From Nectonema munidae (Eukaryota > Nematomorpha > Nectonematoida > Nectonematidae): a stretch of DNA of 64,000 nt. Shown here one piece after another: positions 9,428-21,407 of the stretch. The DNA lies in contig JAUIRK010000926.1 of assembly GCA_030549495.1 (NCBI GenBank), positions 980,094 to 1,044,093 of the forward strand, in the 5' to 3' direction. Under the pieces are notes generated by a model. That model had not been told where the DNA came from. It did no database searches and was given only the letters and a program-made list of their open reading frames with translations. Both the position numbers and the translations under genes were made by a program. The stretch's first letter is position 1; each line of letters opens with the position of its first letter.

Positions 9428-12400
9428 CTGTTAAAAAAAGAAAATGTTTTCAAAATCTTTCAAAGTTCACTTTGTTATCGTTAAAATGATAAAAACAAGT
9501 TATATAAAAAATATTGCTTTGCTATAATTTTTCAAAAAGATTTTTTCCAATTTTGTAATATTTCTCTGTTAAACTTTCAATATGCAATTTTTTTGCTGAA
9601 ATAGCATATAAGAATATTTTAGGCTAAAAATTTCAAAAATTTTAGACTAATACAAGAAGACTTGAAATTGTTTAAATCATTAAAATTAATTATGTTTTCT
9701 TTAGTCTTTAGATTTTATTTTTTTAATTAATTTTTTCCTCTACCTATTTAGTTTATCAAATTTTATTCGAGATAAAAATTTCTTTACATAAAAAATATAT
9801 ATTTTAACGCTTTGAATACTTTGCACACATTGCAAGAATATGGATTCAGTTCGGAAAGTGAATACCCATTTTTCTATCTATAATTGTGGGGTATAATTTG
9901 AATGAATAATACTCGTTTACTTTCTTATTCAAGCGAATTTTGTATATTTAAAGAGGACGTGTTCTTTACTTTTGCTTTTGTATGTTTCAAAATAAAGCCT
10001 CGCATTTATGTTTAAAAAATAGATAGAAATAATTTATTTCTAGTTGATATTTAGAGTGTTCGAAAATAAAATTCTTTTTTGTCACTGCTCCTACTAAAAT
10101 TTTGAAATTGAAATACGCCATCATAAGTTCTGCAGTCCGCCCTGAAACCCTTTTAGCTATAGACTAAGAGCGCATTTTATAGTATGCCAAAAAAGCCTCT
10201 TTCTCCCAGCCCATATGATGTAATTAAAGGACCTAGCGAGTCTTAATGAAATGAACAGAGATATTTCCTTGTGATAATTTACGCTTATTTGTTGCTTTCA
10301 AATTACTCTTTATATCTCACAGTTCTCATAAGATAGATTAACCAGGTCATCGCAGAAAAATATTGAAGTAGCAACCGGAAAGAAAATTATTCAAGATATG
10401 CCAATTTTGACTTGCAGTTAAATATAAAAATTAGAAACTATACCTCTTCCTTTTCACTAAAAGTTGCCCAGGGATACTCTGTCTTCTATTTTAAAATCCA
10501 AGTGTCCAAAATGGCATAACTTTACCCGGTTTTATGACATTCCAAAATTATTGAACCAAAAATTCAAGATCAGTGTCAACTTTTGACGATTTTGAAGAAA
10601 TATTTGCAAATCTTGTAGCTGAAAAAAGTTATCCAAAATGTTTTTACTTTTTGAAGTTGGATCCCTACAAAATAACTTTAGCAAATGAATTGCATCTACA
10701 ATAACCTGATGTCACAGCGTCACAGAAGTATTTAATTTTCAAAATTTTCATTTATCATTGTCTAAAATGATGTAACATTATTCGCTAATTCAACAAGTAA
10801 ACGAATTAGGATTCTTTATTGCGATTTTTTTTTAAATTTAAAGAATTTAATTTGCTATGGAAGTGAACTCAAGTTAATTGGTCTTCATCATTCTATTATT
10901 GATTTTATAAACGATAAAGGTTTCTGTAATACAAGTATTTTAAAGTGTCACAGAGTAGTTAGTTATACGCAAAAGTATAAACCTTTTGCCACTGTGCACA
11001 GTATAAATCCATGCGTGTGTGCCGATATAACTTGTGCATCCAAATGTCATAGTGTCACCAATGCAAAATTATAGGGGTTTGTGTCCCATTATTGTTACTA
11101 TATATATCATAAACATATGTATGTGACTAAGTGTGTATTACTTTTACATTGGTGATACTAAGACTTATATACTCATAAAGACAATATTACTCATTTTTAT
11201 AATATTTTAAATTTCTTCTTAGCACTTGCGCCGAGCCCCACCCACACGATTTAACTTTAAGCATTGAACCAGAAGAGAAATATTAATGAAAAATTACTTA
11301 CACGAATAGATCTTTCACTCCTAACTCTTTCAGTATGGAAGCCATTTCAAATTTCGACTCTATATTAAACTTTGGCAGTTGAATTTTCATTTCTTTCTCT
11401 TCATATATGTCATCGTCGTTGATTTGCACTATATCGTCAATAGTGTAATTATTTGCAGGTAAAATTATCCTCATTTGATAAGGACCAACGTATGGCAATA
11501 AAATCGATTTATAACGTTCGGTTTTGCAAAATTTTACGTATAGTTCTTCTTCCATCATTTCAACCGATTTTTTGACGCCTTCCTTCGTGGTAAAATCTCG
11601 CTTGCCAATCGCACTAAATAGTGATATAATGCATTCTCAAATTTGATTAAAGAATGTTCACTTGTATAGTTCAACACACCCTCACCCTATTCAATTTAAG
11701 TAAGTAAGTAATTTATTATAAGACAGCCATGAAATATAAATCAAATATATGACTATTAAAGGCTACTATCAAAGACCATTGGGCCGCTTGTAGATGCCTA
11801 TACTGATAGCTGAAAATTGAGAGTGCAATCAGAAACAGAAAAAATAAGGGCATGGTCAATATAAAGAGTAATTGATAATAATGAAAGTTAAGATATATAA
11901 TATCAATAAAAGTAGAAAATCACTTTGTATGATGCATACTGGAACAAAAACAAGAGTCATGAATAGATGTAAGATATATAAATAAAAATAGTAAATAGTA
12001 ATGTCTACATAACTAAATATATATTTAAGGAATAATCCATAACTTGCCAATATAAAGAAGCACTGTTGAACGGTAAGAGCTCTAACTAAGTAAAACAAAA
12101 AAATAAGCAGTAAGAAAAGTTTCCACGGTCTAAATTAAATTTACAAGTGAAGTTTTGGCAAATATAGCAATCTTCTTGATCATATGAATCTAGAAAATAT
12201 GATATAAGCAAAATTTTTGGATTTACTGCCATGAATAAGTTTGGGGTTGAAAAGATTCGTTGAAGAACCTGTAAAATGGTGTAATCATTTTATGGAAAAA
12301 ATAGGGTGAGAGTTTAATTTATGAAATAAATTTTCATATGATGACACCTATCTCTAAAAGGCCAAACTAACAAACACCAATGCGCTAATCTTTTAAAAAG

Positions 12401-15400
12401 TCTTTTTCCCGTACTGTAGCTCTCAGAAAATGGTCTCACTCAAAGCTTCTCTTAACCACGATGACCTTACACAACATGTCACCATCAGCTAGAATCTAAG
12501 TTTGATTGACACAACCACAGGCATACATTTTATTGGAAAACACGAGTATATAAGGCTCTTCTTTTGACTCTTTAGGAGCACTTCTTCTCTTCTTCACTTG
12601 CAATAGAGCATTTATTCCACAGTTATAAAATTTCAAATTAAAAAACCTGAATGGTGTTTCCCATTTTTCTTTAAAGTATATTGCATTAGTTAAAATTATT
12701 TTTTTCCCTTTGACGTATTCTTCATTTGTAATTTCACTTATCTCTCCATTCGTTGTTTCATTGGCCCATTTGTTAATTTTTTCTGCTGCACCTGCCGGAT
12801 CCACATTAAATTCAAGGCTTTCAACTTCTACATTGTAATTTTTTTTCACATCTTCAAGGAAACCATTTAAAAAAGGACTCTCTTTATCGTGAAAAAGGGC
12901 ATTGACTAAGGTGAGGTTGTGATCCTCGGCATTCGCCATCTTGAAAGATCGTTCACCTAAAATATTTTAATGTAATGGAATTGTGAATCTTTAATGGGTA
13001 TAATCACGCTTTAATTAATGTAATTGAATTATGAATTATGTGATCATATTTTACATTAAGATATACAAACTCTTAACCACCCAAAAATATTCATTGAAAT
13101 TTTAAATAAAAACATGTAATCCAATGCCGGCTTAATTTCTGAACCCAATTTTTGCAACTAGGATTGACAATGCCCGAAAGGGCAAATCAAATTGATTATG
13201 TACGCCTGAAAATTATCTCCAAAAATATTCATACATATTTAAAAAATATATATACCTTTAATACTAAATCGACAATGCTGGTTTCATTTCTGGACTTTGT
13301 TTTTAAAATTAAACTAAAGGAAAGTGTACAATTTATCAATCAAATAATGTTAATTCCAAAATCAAAGTCTGCATTTCTTCTTATGTACTGATTTATTGTA
13401 CTAAAACATCATTTAAATATTAATTAATCAAAACAAATAAAATTTTGAATTTATCCCTAGATAATTTATAACATAGCTCCTATTTTATATACAATTTTGA
13501 AATTTTATATTTGCATACAGTTTCAAGCCAATTACACTTTTAGATCTATGATAATTTTATTGATAAAAATCAATATACTTAATTGATAATAATAATCATC
13601 AATTAAAACTTTGATTACGCATAACAAGCACTCAAAATTATTCTTCAAATTAAAAATATTTTTTATACTAATCAACTACACTTTATTTTCGGTTCTCCAT
13701 TTTGGCCAATACGGTTGGTTGTTTGGAGATAATAAAGCACTCTCAGCCGTAATGCTATATGCTATAGATGGTTAATTACAGTTTTTGTGAATTTGTTTTT
13801 AAGAGTTGGGAGCCTTGGGGATCGAACCCCTGACCTTAAACTGTTAAGCTGAGAGGTACACCTTAACAACCATTGAGGCTGGGCCAATACGGTTAAAAAA
13901 TTGGAAAATGTCACTTGAGACTGAAAATAGTTTTTTTTAAATATTGTGTCAATTTTTTAGGAAAATCTTTATATATTCGTTATGTACTACAAATATAGAC
14001 TTTTTAAATATATCTAGGCTTATTCTACTTTCTTTAATGAGGTTGAGTATGAAATATTTATTTGAAAAAAAGAAAAAGAAAACATATTATAACATTTAAT
14101 TTTCTAATTGCTTAAAAGTTGACAAGTCTTTCATATATTTTTTAATTTTTTAAGATACCTAAAATCGGTTCATACACTCAAGAAACAAATTTGTCCGTTA
14201 ATTTCAAAAGTTGATATTCGAGTTGACCTCAGAAAAATAAGTTATAGTTAGTTATTTGAATTACCCTATTTGGATATTATATTATTTCATTTGGTTTTTT
14301 TATTAAATCCTTTTTTTCAATAAATTATTTCCTTTTCTTATTTTTACTTTTGGAAGTATATTCATTTGTTTTTCTATTTTTTTAGTGTTTTTTTATACAG
14401 CATTTTTATATAATTTTTTCAAATTATTTTCTTTTCTTTATAGCTTATTGTTTTAACTGACCAATTAATCAGTATTACGAAATGATATCGATATTAGGTA
14501 ATTCACCGGCAAAAGGCATCCGTTGTAAATAACAAAAAAGACAAATTTTTCGTCCATTACTTATTTTGGCCAATAAATTTAAGTAATTATATTTTTTTTT
14601 TTAAAATTCAATTCTGCTGCATTTTATAACCTAAAAATGTTAAAAAAAATGTTTAAATTAAAAATGTTTTAAATTAAAATTTTTAACTTGTTAACCTTAG
14701 TTATGTAAAGATTGATGCTTTGCTTTGCACTACCTTTAATAATATTTAATTAGTTCTCGACCTAATTTTATTAGGAACAATACTTATAAGGTCAACTTTC
14801 TTTTAGATCTTTCATTGTTTCTATATTAAGTTGCGGTAGTTGTTCAATTTTCATTCTTGATGCTTCACCAGCCAATTTTAAAACCAAAGCCTCTTTCTCA
14901 TTTATGCTTTCTGTAAAAATTCTTAAAACATTTAAAATTCAATTTTTCAAATTTTATAGCTAAAAAAGACAAAGAGCTTAACTTCATCCGGATTTGAACA
15001 CTAAATAAATTATAGCGGAACTTGGGACTTTAAAAAATGTATAGGACGGCTATTATTCTCATAGCTTTCAACTTTATCCATGAGAATTTATCATCTACCA
15101 ATTTTGATAGTATGTGGATATGATTGGTGTGATATAAGTAGTTTGAATGAATATTGACGAGAAAATAGAGAAAAAACTGTCAAATTTCGAAAGCTTTCAA
15201 CTATAAAATACGAAAGTAAAAAAACCTAAAATTTAAACTTATCAGAAAGAAAAAAACATTTTATCTAAATTGGATTATATGATTTGGAAAAGAATTCATC
15301 GTCTAAATTCTAAAACGACGATTGTTTTCAAAGTTCTTGTTAGCTTTATCAAATTTATTTGAAACTTACAAAAAATTTATTTTTAAAATGGCGATAACGG

Positions 15401-18400
15401 TGTTTTTAGATAAAATAAAACTGTTGTTCAAAATCAGTCTCGATTCTCCTGTTATTCTAGTAAGAACTTTAAATAATTTACTCTGATTAAATTCCAAGTT
15501 AGAGTAATGCCAGTGAAATAATTCTTTGCAAATAAATTTTTAAGTAAAAATATGTTACCCGTATTAAGAAGATTTTCGTGTTCACAATTGTCGCTAATGT
15601 ATTGAACTTTGCAGATTTGTTTTTTCGTATCTCCACTAGATCCATCTCTCAAAACAGATAATGTTTGAAACAAACTAAGTCCAGAAATAATTAAATTGCC
15701 AGAGTGATTTTTCTTAATTTGTTGTAACAGGTCATTTGTAAAGGAGTTCGAATAATGAGCTAATGTTTCTTCTTAAAAAAAATAAAAGCGAACTAGAGTA
15801 TAGATATTTGCAAACTAAAAGAAGACGGGGTAATAATTTAGCGAGGGCTTTATTTTATTTAACAATAATTAGCTAGAGCGCCTTAAAAATTTTCAAGGAT
15901 CTTTTCAAAAATTACCTAAAAAGTTGTAGATAAATCTACAACATATGTACATATATGTAGACAATCTACAATCATATAGATAATCATATTTTAATCTTAT
16001 AATTAATATGTAGGTAATATTTTGTTCATTTTTACAGTATTTTTACATATATTTTATATAAATAATTTTTGTAACATGTGTGTTTTCTGTTTTTTGTATA
16101 GTTTTGTCATGTTAATGCAAAAATCATGATTAGTGTAAAATTTATAAACCTTTATAGGATTTTCACCTCAGCGGCTTAACGCCTTTTAAATATCCCCGCG
16201 TTTTAAGATTTATTTTTTTTGTCGAATTAATGAACAGCTTTAACTAATAATTTTTTTCTGTAATTTAGTATCGTTTATTTTGCCAAATAAATTTCTTCTT
16301 CTTCTTCTTCTTCATAAACTTTTTAATTAAAATTTATTTATAAATTCTTCATAGACTTTTTAATTAAAAGTTAATGTGGGAAGTATCTTCTTATTAAAAA
16401 CGGCGTGAGTAAGGTTGGTTAGGTACTGAGTTGTCTTGGGTTCGATCCCGCATTAAGCGTACTTTCTCATAGTTCGATATAAGCGGCGCAGTTGTGCCTT
16501 TTCGATAAAAACACCCGATGGTACCCTTTCCTTGAAAACCGCTAAAGCTGAATTGTAGTTTCAACATGTCATTTATTTTATAATTTTTTCAAATAATATA
16601 AAAATTAGTAAGATCTAAGTATCACAAATATTTTCTTTTTCAAATAAACTTTCTCAATACGTCTTCGTATAAATAAAATCTTTTTAAGAGAAATCATTTC
16701 TCAAAAATACAATTAAGCGCTCTGCCCTGCACTAGCGTTCTACTTTGGCGCTGGCCATTAACTTATACATGTCTTATCTTTTGTCCCCGTTTTTTCTGTT
16801 TCTCCCTATATATATCAGTGGTGACATACGGTACGTTTCGTTTCGAAATTACGCTGCGATAAGATAGCTTTTTAAATGCGATTCAAAATTATATATAGGA
16901 AAAAACCTAAACTAAGAAAAATATCAAAATTGTGTACGCTTTCGATATTTGATACGTTTTTTTCAACGAACATGACAGTATCATGTTCAAACCAGTTACT
17001 TTAGTGATCATGGGCTGAGTTAAAAGTCAATAAGTCAACCTCTGGCTTCTTATAGTCATCTTTTATAAAGTTTGTGTAAAAGAAAACAAAGTTATTACGT
17101 CAACAAAAGCCAACTTTTATATTATAAATCCCTTTCGTGACCAGAAAAATCAGACGATATTTATTAAAAAGCAGAAGATTCATATACAAAACTATTTGAA
17201 AAAGCAGACTAAGGTAACATTGTTTATGTGTCATATATGATACACTGGTCACTAAAGGATTAATAGGTCTATTTTTTAATAGTCATTTCCTATTTTTATA
17301 TATTTTATAGCCTATAAACTTCATTAAAAAATATTCTAAAACCATAAATAGAAAGCAATGTCTCTACGATAATCTAAATTTCTGTGTTGATTTTTTATAA
17401 TTTAAAAGAAAATAAAAAAAAGAATTAATTTGGTTTATAAATTTTTTTGACATAAAAAAATAGTATGGAAAAAATAAATAAGATTTAAAGATAAGTTAGT
17501 TCGTTTTTCATTAGTCAGATAAACAAATAGTCAGCCAGCTTAGTTAGATAAATGAGTTATAGTGTTCATTACAAAAGACTGTACTAGAATTTCAATAATA
17601 AACTCCTAATTTAACATTTGTTTTGTAAATAACCACAAATCACTACACGGACTCTTTGTTTACATTTTCATTTTCGGATATATTATGTCTCACCGATATT
17701 TTCTATAAAGGATCATTTTATTTGTCGGATTATCAATTAGGAGGTTTGAATCTAAACTCCAGAGTCAAAAACGTATTTTTAGCTTCTAATATTAATACAA
17801 AAACTGAGAATGATAAATATTTTTAGAATATTTTAAAATTTATTTGTCTTTAGGGAAAAAAATTATAGTTAAGTTAAAATTTAATTAAATTTATTGCTAA
17901 AACTTTTCAGAAAGAGTTTCTTCAATTATGTTGTAAACAATTTATAGTTTAAAAAAGGACGAAGTTTTATTTGAAAATTCTAGGAAAGTATGAAAGAACA
18001 AACTTTCTGTATAAAAGTATCACGCTTCTACAGACATGAAACTACCAAAAAGTCATTTCAAGACATTTAAAAAAATCCATAAAATAAACATTATTTTTTT
18101 AGTATTGTATATGTGTCTATACGGTTTATGTTATAAATTTGAGGAGCTTGGTTAATTTTTAAAAAATGTAAAAAAGAAACATTTTTGGAAACATAGTGAC
18201 ACTTTTTAATTACCACACAGAGACAGCATGTGACGGAAATGCAGCAAAAAATTGGAAATTTTAAGTTTATTTTTCAAAAAATAATCGATGTCATGAGCTG
18301 GAATTATTAACAAAAGGCACAGGGATATAGAAGGTATAAAAAGTCATCCACTTTACCCTTATCAGCCCACTAAACTACATATGTAGAAAACACAAGTTTG

Positions 18401-19983
18401 AATATTCATAGTACATTAAGAAACACGAAAAATGTCAAACTTGAAAAGATGAAGTAAATATACCAGAAGAAGCCCTTATCACGATGAAAACAAAATTTTC
18501 ATTCTTATTTCAAAAAAATTAGTCAAAAAACTTCATATGTAGTTGAGCAGGCGTGTGAGTTTAAGATCAAAATCAATAAGGTTGCGAATCTATAAAAAGG
18601 TTAAGAAATCTTGCAATTATATTTTTTTGTATATTTACTATGTGTTCTAAATCAGTGTTTTCATGTTTGTTGGCACATTTCAAAAAACTACAGATGTAGT
18701 TAAGTGAGCTTTCGAAGACATTTTTTATGTAAGTTTATACAAAATACTTTGTTCATTCATTTAATGTAGTAATTATATATATTTTTTGATACTTACTAAT
18801 TGGTTTATATCGATTTTTACATGTTTTGTTGCTAAATTTTGAAAAAACTACACATGTAGTCATGTAGTCTCTTGAAAGACATTTTTTATATAAGCTGATA
18901 AGGGTTAAAGAAAAGGAAGCATCAATTTTAAAATTTAGTTGTTAAAGTGCTCTTTGAGTGGAGTTGCCCCATACAAAAAGGTGCGCAATTGGGTTCAACA
19001 AAGGAAAACACGTTTACCCTCAATAAATAATGATAAAGTGAAATGCCCCAAAATGGCTAAATGAATTTATATGAATCTTTTTGGAGTAAAATGCATACGA
19101 TTTAGAGGAAAGTAAAAAAGACATTGAAATTTTACCTTTTTTGGTTGAATTCGAGTAGTTGCAGAAGGCAATGAGGAAAATGCAAAAGAGAAACTAAAAG
19201 TAGACAATTTAAATGAGACATACTTCGTGCTTATTGGAAATGCATGAATACCACCGAAACTAAGTATAGCTATTTCTGTCAACCACACAAAGTATTTAGG
19301 ATGTGAGAACAGAGTGAGTGACAGGAGAATACAATAGTTATTTTTTGATTTAATCTTCTCGCTTATAAGATGCAGGTTAATTATAGAATTGCTTTTTAAG
19401 ATAAAAAGTGGGCGTGGCTTATTGCAAAATTTGTTAGAACTTTTCAAAAATTTCACAAATTGATGCATTAATAGTTGTACATATGAAAAAATAAACTTTA
19501 TCATATTTTTTTCTATTGAAAACTGATTATAAAAAATTTTATAGGATTTTTTATAAGTTTTCATATATAAAACTATTCTTAAAATTTGTTTAAAATATTA
19601 AACTAGCGAAAATTTAAAAATTTCTACCAGAATTTCTACGATTGGGTGGGATTAAAAAAGGAAAAATTTGATAACATTTTTAAAAAGTAAGAATTTCAAA
19701 AGATAAAATTTTCAAAATTCAAGAGAGATTTTGTTTCATTTTTTCATATATAAAACTTTCAAATAAAACAAATTTTAAACAACTTAGTTAAAATTTTGAA
19801 AAGTACCGGGACAATTTGCGGGATTATGGGAAAAAATTTCACCCGAATAAAGTGTGTCTGAGAAGCTAGATTTTTTTGGTATTAAAAAAGCAATGGGTGT
19901 ATGAAAAAATGAAGCAAATTTAGGAGGAATGAAATAAGTTTGATATAAATTGAAGATTTTACGAGTTGATCTGATATGCGCAT
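9109..19983 (-). CDS. Secreted serpin, right copy, six-exon model with foreign C-terminus
   Basis: Exons 19963-19983, 19136-19193, 15559-15771, 12647-12956, 11302-11613 and 9109-9427 join with consistent phases into a 410-residue protein. Residues 1-18 (MRISDQL then FLFCIFLIAFC) form a signal peptide; sequons NYS and NST follow at 19 and 22. The serpin core runs from ETLAHYSNSFTNDLL through TNAIYFKEKWETPF, RDFTTKEG, LLPYVG and PKFNIES to the hinge EVGTVAAAIT (335-344). P1 by count is Ser351, P1' Phe352. After IANR (359-362) the family C-terminus (RPF.F.I...GAILFAGIL) is absent and 48 unrelated residues follow to a stop, with AATAAA downstream. Loss of the last core strands should impair inhibition. 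The first donor (CTC|GTAAAA) is weak, so the first exon is the least sure. Confidence 0.7.
11302..11613 (-). CDS. Serpin exon (DFTTKEG to DLF), right copy
   Basis: Counterpart of 4630-4941, same length and phases, acceptor ctatttag and donor GT|GTAAGT. Encodes the central beta-sheet B core (KSILLPYVGPYQMRIILPAN) and KIQLPKFNIESKFEMASILK. Confidence 0.88.
12647..12956 (-). CDS. Serpin exon (NALF to TPF), right copy
   Basis: Counterpart of 3297-3606 with no internal stop. It keeps the canonical serpin motifs LTLVNALFHDKESPF, FLEDVKKNYNVEVESLEF, AAEKINKWANETTNGEI and ILTNAIYFKEKWETPF. This is the better-preserved version of the exon. Confidence 0.88.
13053..14093 (-). repeat. E-family repeat fragment inside right-arm serpin intron
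   Basis: Reverse complement of 2160-3200, including tandem-repeat units at about 13080-13380 and the SINE. The 79-codon open frame at 13152-13391 lies in this repeat and is not a gene. Confidence 0.6.
13717..13881 (-). mobile_element. Same SINE in the right arm
   Basis: Inverted counterpart of 2373-2536, with the target duplication at 13704-13716 and 13882-13894. The insertion sits at the identical site, so it happened before the inverted duplication. Confidence 0.8.
15559..15771 (-). CDS. Serpin exon (helix A to D), right copy
   Basis: Counterpart of 478-690. Open throughout, reading ETLAHYSNSFTNDLLQQIKK, NLIISGLSLF and LRDGSSGDTKKQICKVQYIS. Borders are ttttttaag acceptor and CGG|GTAAC donor. 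Confidence 0.85.
16400..16520 (+). mobile_element. Possible tRNA-derived SINE
   Basis: Contains a B-box-like gggttcgatcccgc (about 16438-16451) preceded by a tRNA-like A-box region (gtaaggttggttaggtac) and followed by an A-rich end. No target duplication could be fixed. The equivalent part of the third serpin copy (48350-48450) has different sequence between matching flanks, consistent with an insertion here. Confidence 0.4.
17126..17263 (+). mobile_element. Short TTAA-type MITE, copy A
   Basis: Inverted ends aatccctttcgtgaccag and ctggtcactaaaggatta bound about 135 bp, with TTAA at the right edge. The interior has the signature cagacgatat shared with copies B and C (43460, 47189). Confidence 0.6.
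18356..18904. mobile_element. 550-bp piggyBac-like MITE
   Basis: Termini cccttatcagc and gctgataaggg form an inverted repeat, with TTAA on the right (18905-18908) and TTTA on the left (18352-18355). Subterminal palindromes of the form ctacatatgtag / ctacacatgtag recur four times inside. There is no coding sequence. A CCC start plus TTAA target fits the piggyBac superfamily. Confidence 0.65.
19136..19193 (-). CDS. Serpin signal-peptide exon (right copy)
   Basis: Acceptor ctacttttag and donor AAAG|GTAAAAT bound a 58-nt exon reading FLFCIFLIAFCNYSNSTKK and leaving one nt. Phase 1 is exactly what exon 15559-15771 needs. A strongly hydrophobic core followed by polar, glycosylatable residues is typical of a secreted serpin N-terminus. 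An alternative frame from an ATG at 19221 also gives a hydrophobic leader (MSHLNCLLLVSLL) but leaves phase 2, which does not fit the next exon. Confidence 0.5.
19963..19983 (-). CDS. Serpin start exon (right copy), ATG to MRISDQL
   Basis: ATG at 19981-19983 lies about 65 nt downstream of a TATA-like box. Seven codons run to a GTAAAA donor at 19962, and the phase (0) fits the signal-peptide exon. The preceding base context (tttcaag|ATG) is acceptable. The donor lacks the usual AG before GT, so this join is inferred, not proven. Confidence 0.4.
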
Positions 19984-20014
19984 CTTGAAAGAGTGTGACT
20001 GGCAGCAATTCCTG

Positions 20015-20056
20015 GGAAGAAAGTGTGAGTGTCTTAGCTGGGGCCTGCTTTTATCC
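20015..20056 (-). promoter_or_regulatory. Candidate core promoter of right serpin copy
   Basis: On the minus strand ggataaaagc (20047-20056) resembles a TATA box. About 30 nt downstream lies gacactcacacttt, an initiator-like TCA(C/G) context. The first in-frame ATG of the serpin model follows at 19983. The surrounding 20000-20260 segment is clearly richer in G+C than its neighbourhood, as expected for a promoter. Confidence 0.35.
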
Positions 20057-20089
20057 TCGCAATTTTGCTTCTGTGTCGCGTAGGGTTAC

Positions 20090-21407
20090 GTGAGTAAACA
20101 AACGAATTTGCTCCAAACTAAAATTGAAAGCAGCTGCTGCCTCCAATAGAAACACGAAAATGTGTCTACGCTAGGGAGCTGTGCAGTATTGATAGCAGGT
20201 ATGAATATACGTCTGGCTACAGGAAGTTTATTTAGTCTTTTAGAGACAGTTTGCAAGTCGAAGAAGAAGAAGCGTTACAACGATAAAATACTATGATGAT
20301 GATGAAGATAGTTAAAATTTTACATCATCCTTTCGTGACGTAGTCCAGTAACTAATTTAAAGACAATCAACTTGTTTCCTTCAGCTACCCCGGTTGTGAA
20401 TTGCCGGTATTCCTCGGGAATCTTTTTGCATTTTTCTAAATTTTTACTAAAAAGATAATATTTTGTATTAATTAATAATGATATTTGAAAAAAATGAAAA
20501 AAGTTTTATCTTGAATTTTAAAATTTCATATTTTACTTTTCGAAATCTTTAAATTTAAAATTTTTTTATTATAATATACTTTTTTTTAATCTCTCAAAAA
20601 TTCCTAGTATTTTTCAAAAGTTTTACTAGTTTATTAAAAACTTTGTTTAATGAATAATTTTTTATATTATAAAATTATAAAAAATATCGATTTTAATTTT
20701 GAAAATTCCCAGGAGATTTCAAATTCGTGGGATTTCAAAAAAAAAGGTAAAATTAAATTTTTTATTTTATTTTTCAAAATGTAAACACAAGTTCTATCAA
20801 TTTAGCTCAGGGAAATATTTCTCTTTTATTGAAATCTTAATGCATTAAATTCTTATGTAAAAATGAGCTTTTTAAAAAACATTTGAATATTTGTTAAACA
20901 ATGCATAAATATTTTCTAAAAAAATTACTTAAATTCAATTTTTTGCCGAAAAGTGGGCGATTCGCGCACGGTTGAGAAAAATTGTTCAAACTATGAGAAT
21001 CTGTAATAACTATTACAAAGCGCTTTACTATCAAAACAGTCCAAATTTTATAAATGTGAGAGATTTTATCTCAAAAGAAGTAAATCTAAAAAATGATTCA
21101 TTAAATTTCTGAGATTTTTGTAAAGTTAAATGTTGTTATATTTGTAAAATACTTTTCTCTATTATTGAATTTTATTATTTGAATTCAAAATAAATTTAAT
21201 CTAAATTGACAAAAGAATATAATTGACCTCCACTGACCTTTAAATTTAAAAAGATCTTTTTATTTTTAAATAGTATTTTTGAGTTAATCTAAAGTATAGG
21301 AGAGAGAATAACCACAAAAAATACAATATTAAATTCGACAAAATTTTCATATTAAAAATTCAAGAGAAGACAAAACAAAATGTTATAATTTAACTATAAC
21401 TGACCAA
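20090..21407. other. Intergenic, no gene seen
   Basis: G+C is moderate up to about 20400 (promoter-side sequence with a short GAAGAA/GATGAT run at 20259-20310). The rest is very AT-rich with no supported ORF or repeat end. Confidence 0.5.

Larger units (their letters stand above)
9255..15791 (-). repeat. Right arm of 6.5 kb inverted duplication
   Basis: Reverse-complement partner of 461-6994. Homology stops at 15791 next to the serpin exon-3 acceptor and at 9255 inside the last exon. Flanks differ at both ends: beyond 15791 lies the native upstream intron of the serpin gene, while below 9255 the sequence is unrelated to the normal serpin 3' end found in the left copy. Confidence 0.95.
15792..19135 (-). 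other. Serpin intron 2 (right copy)
   Basis: About 3.3 kb between the signal-peptide exon and the first core exon. It contains a (TTC) microsatellite near 16291-16312, a SINE-like stretch at 16400-16520, a TTAA MITE at 17126-17263 and another at 18356-18904. Parts of 15792-16830 recur in the third serpin fragment at 48290-48830. Confidence 0.5.

Noticed and set aside
12496-12646. C-terminal extension of the right-copy exon ORF
   Set aside because: Lies after the splice donor; the family motif continues only in the next exon at 11613.
19067-19564. 165-codon minus-strand ORF
   Set aside because: No recognisable family, low-complexity composition; the real coding content here is probably the small signal-peptide exon read in another frame.
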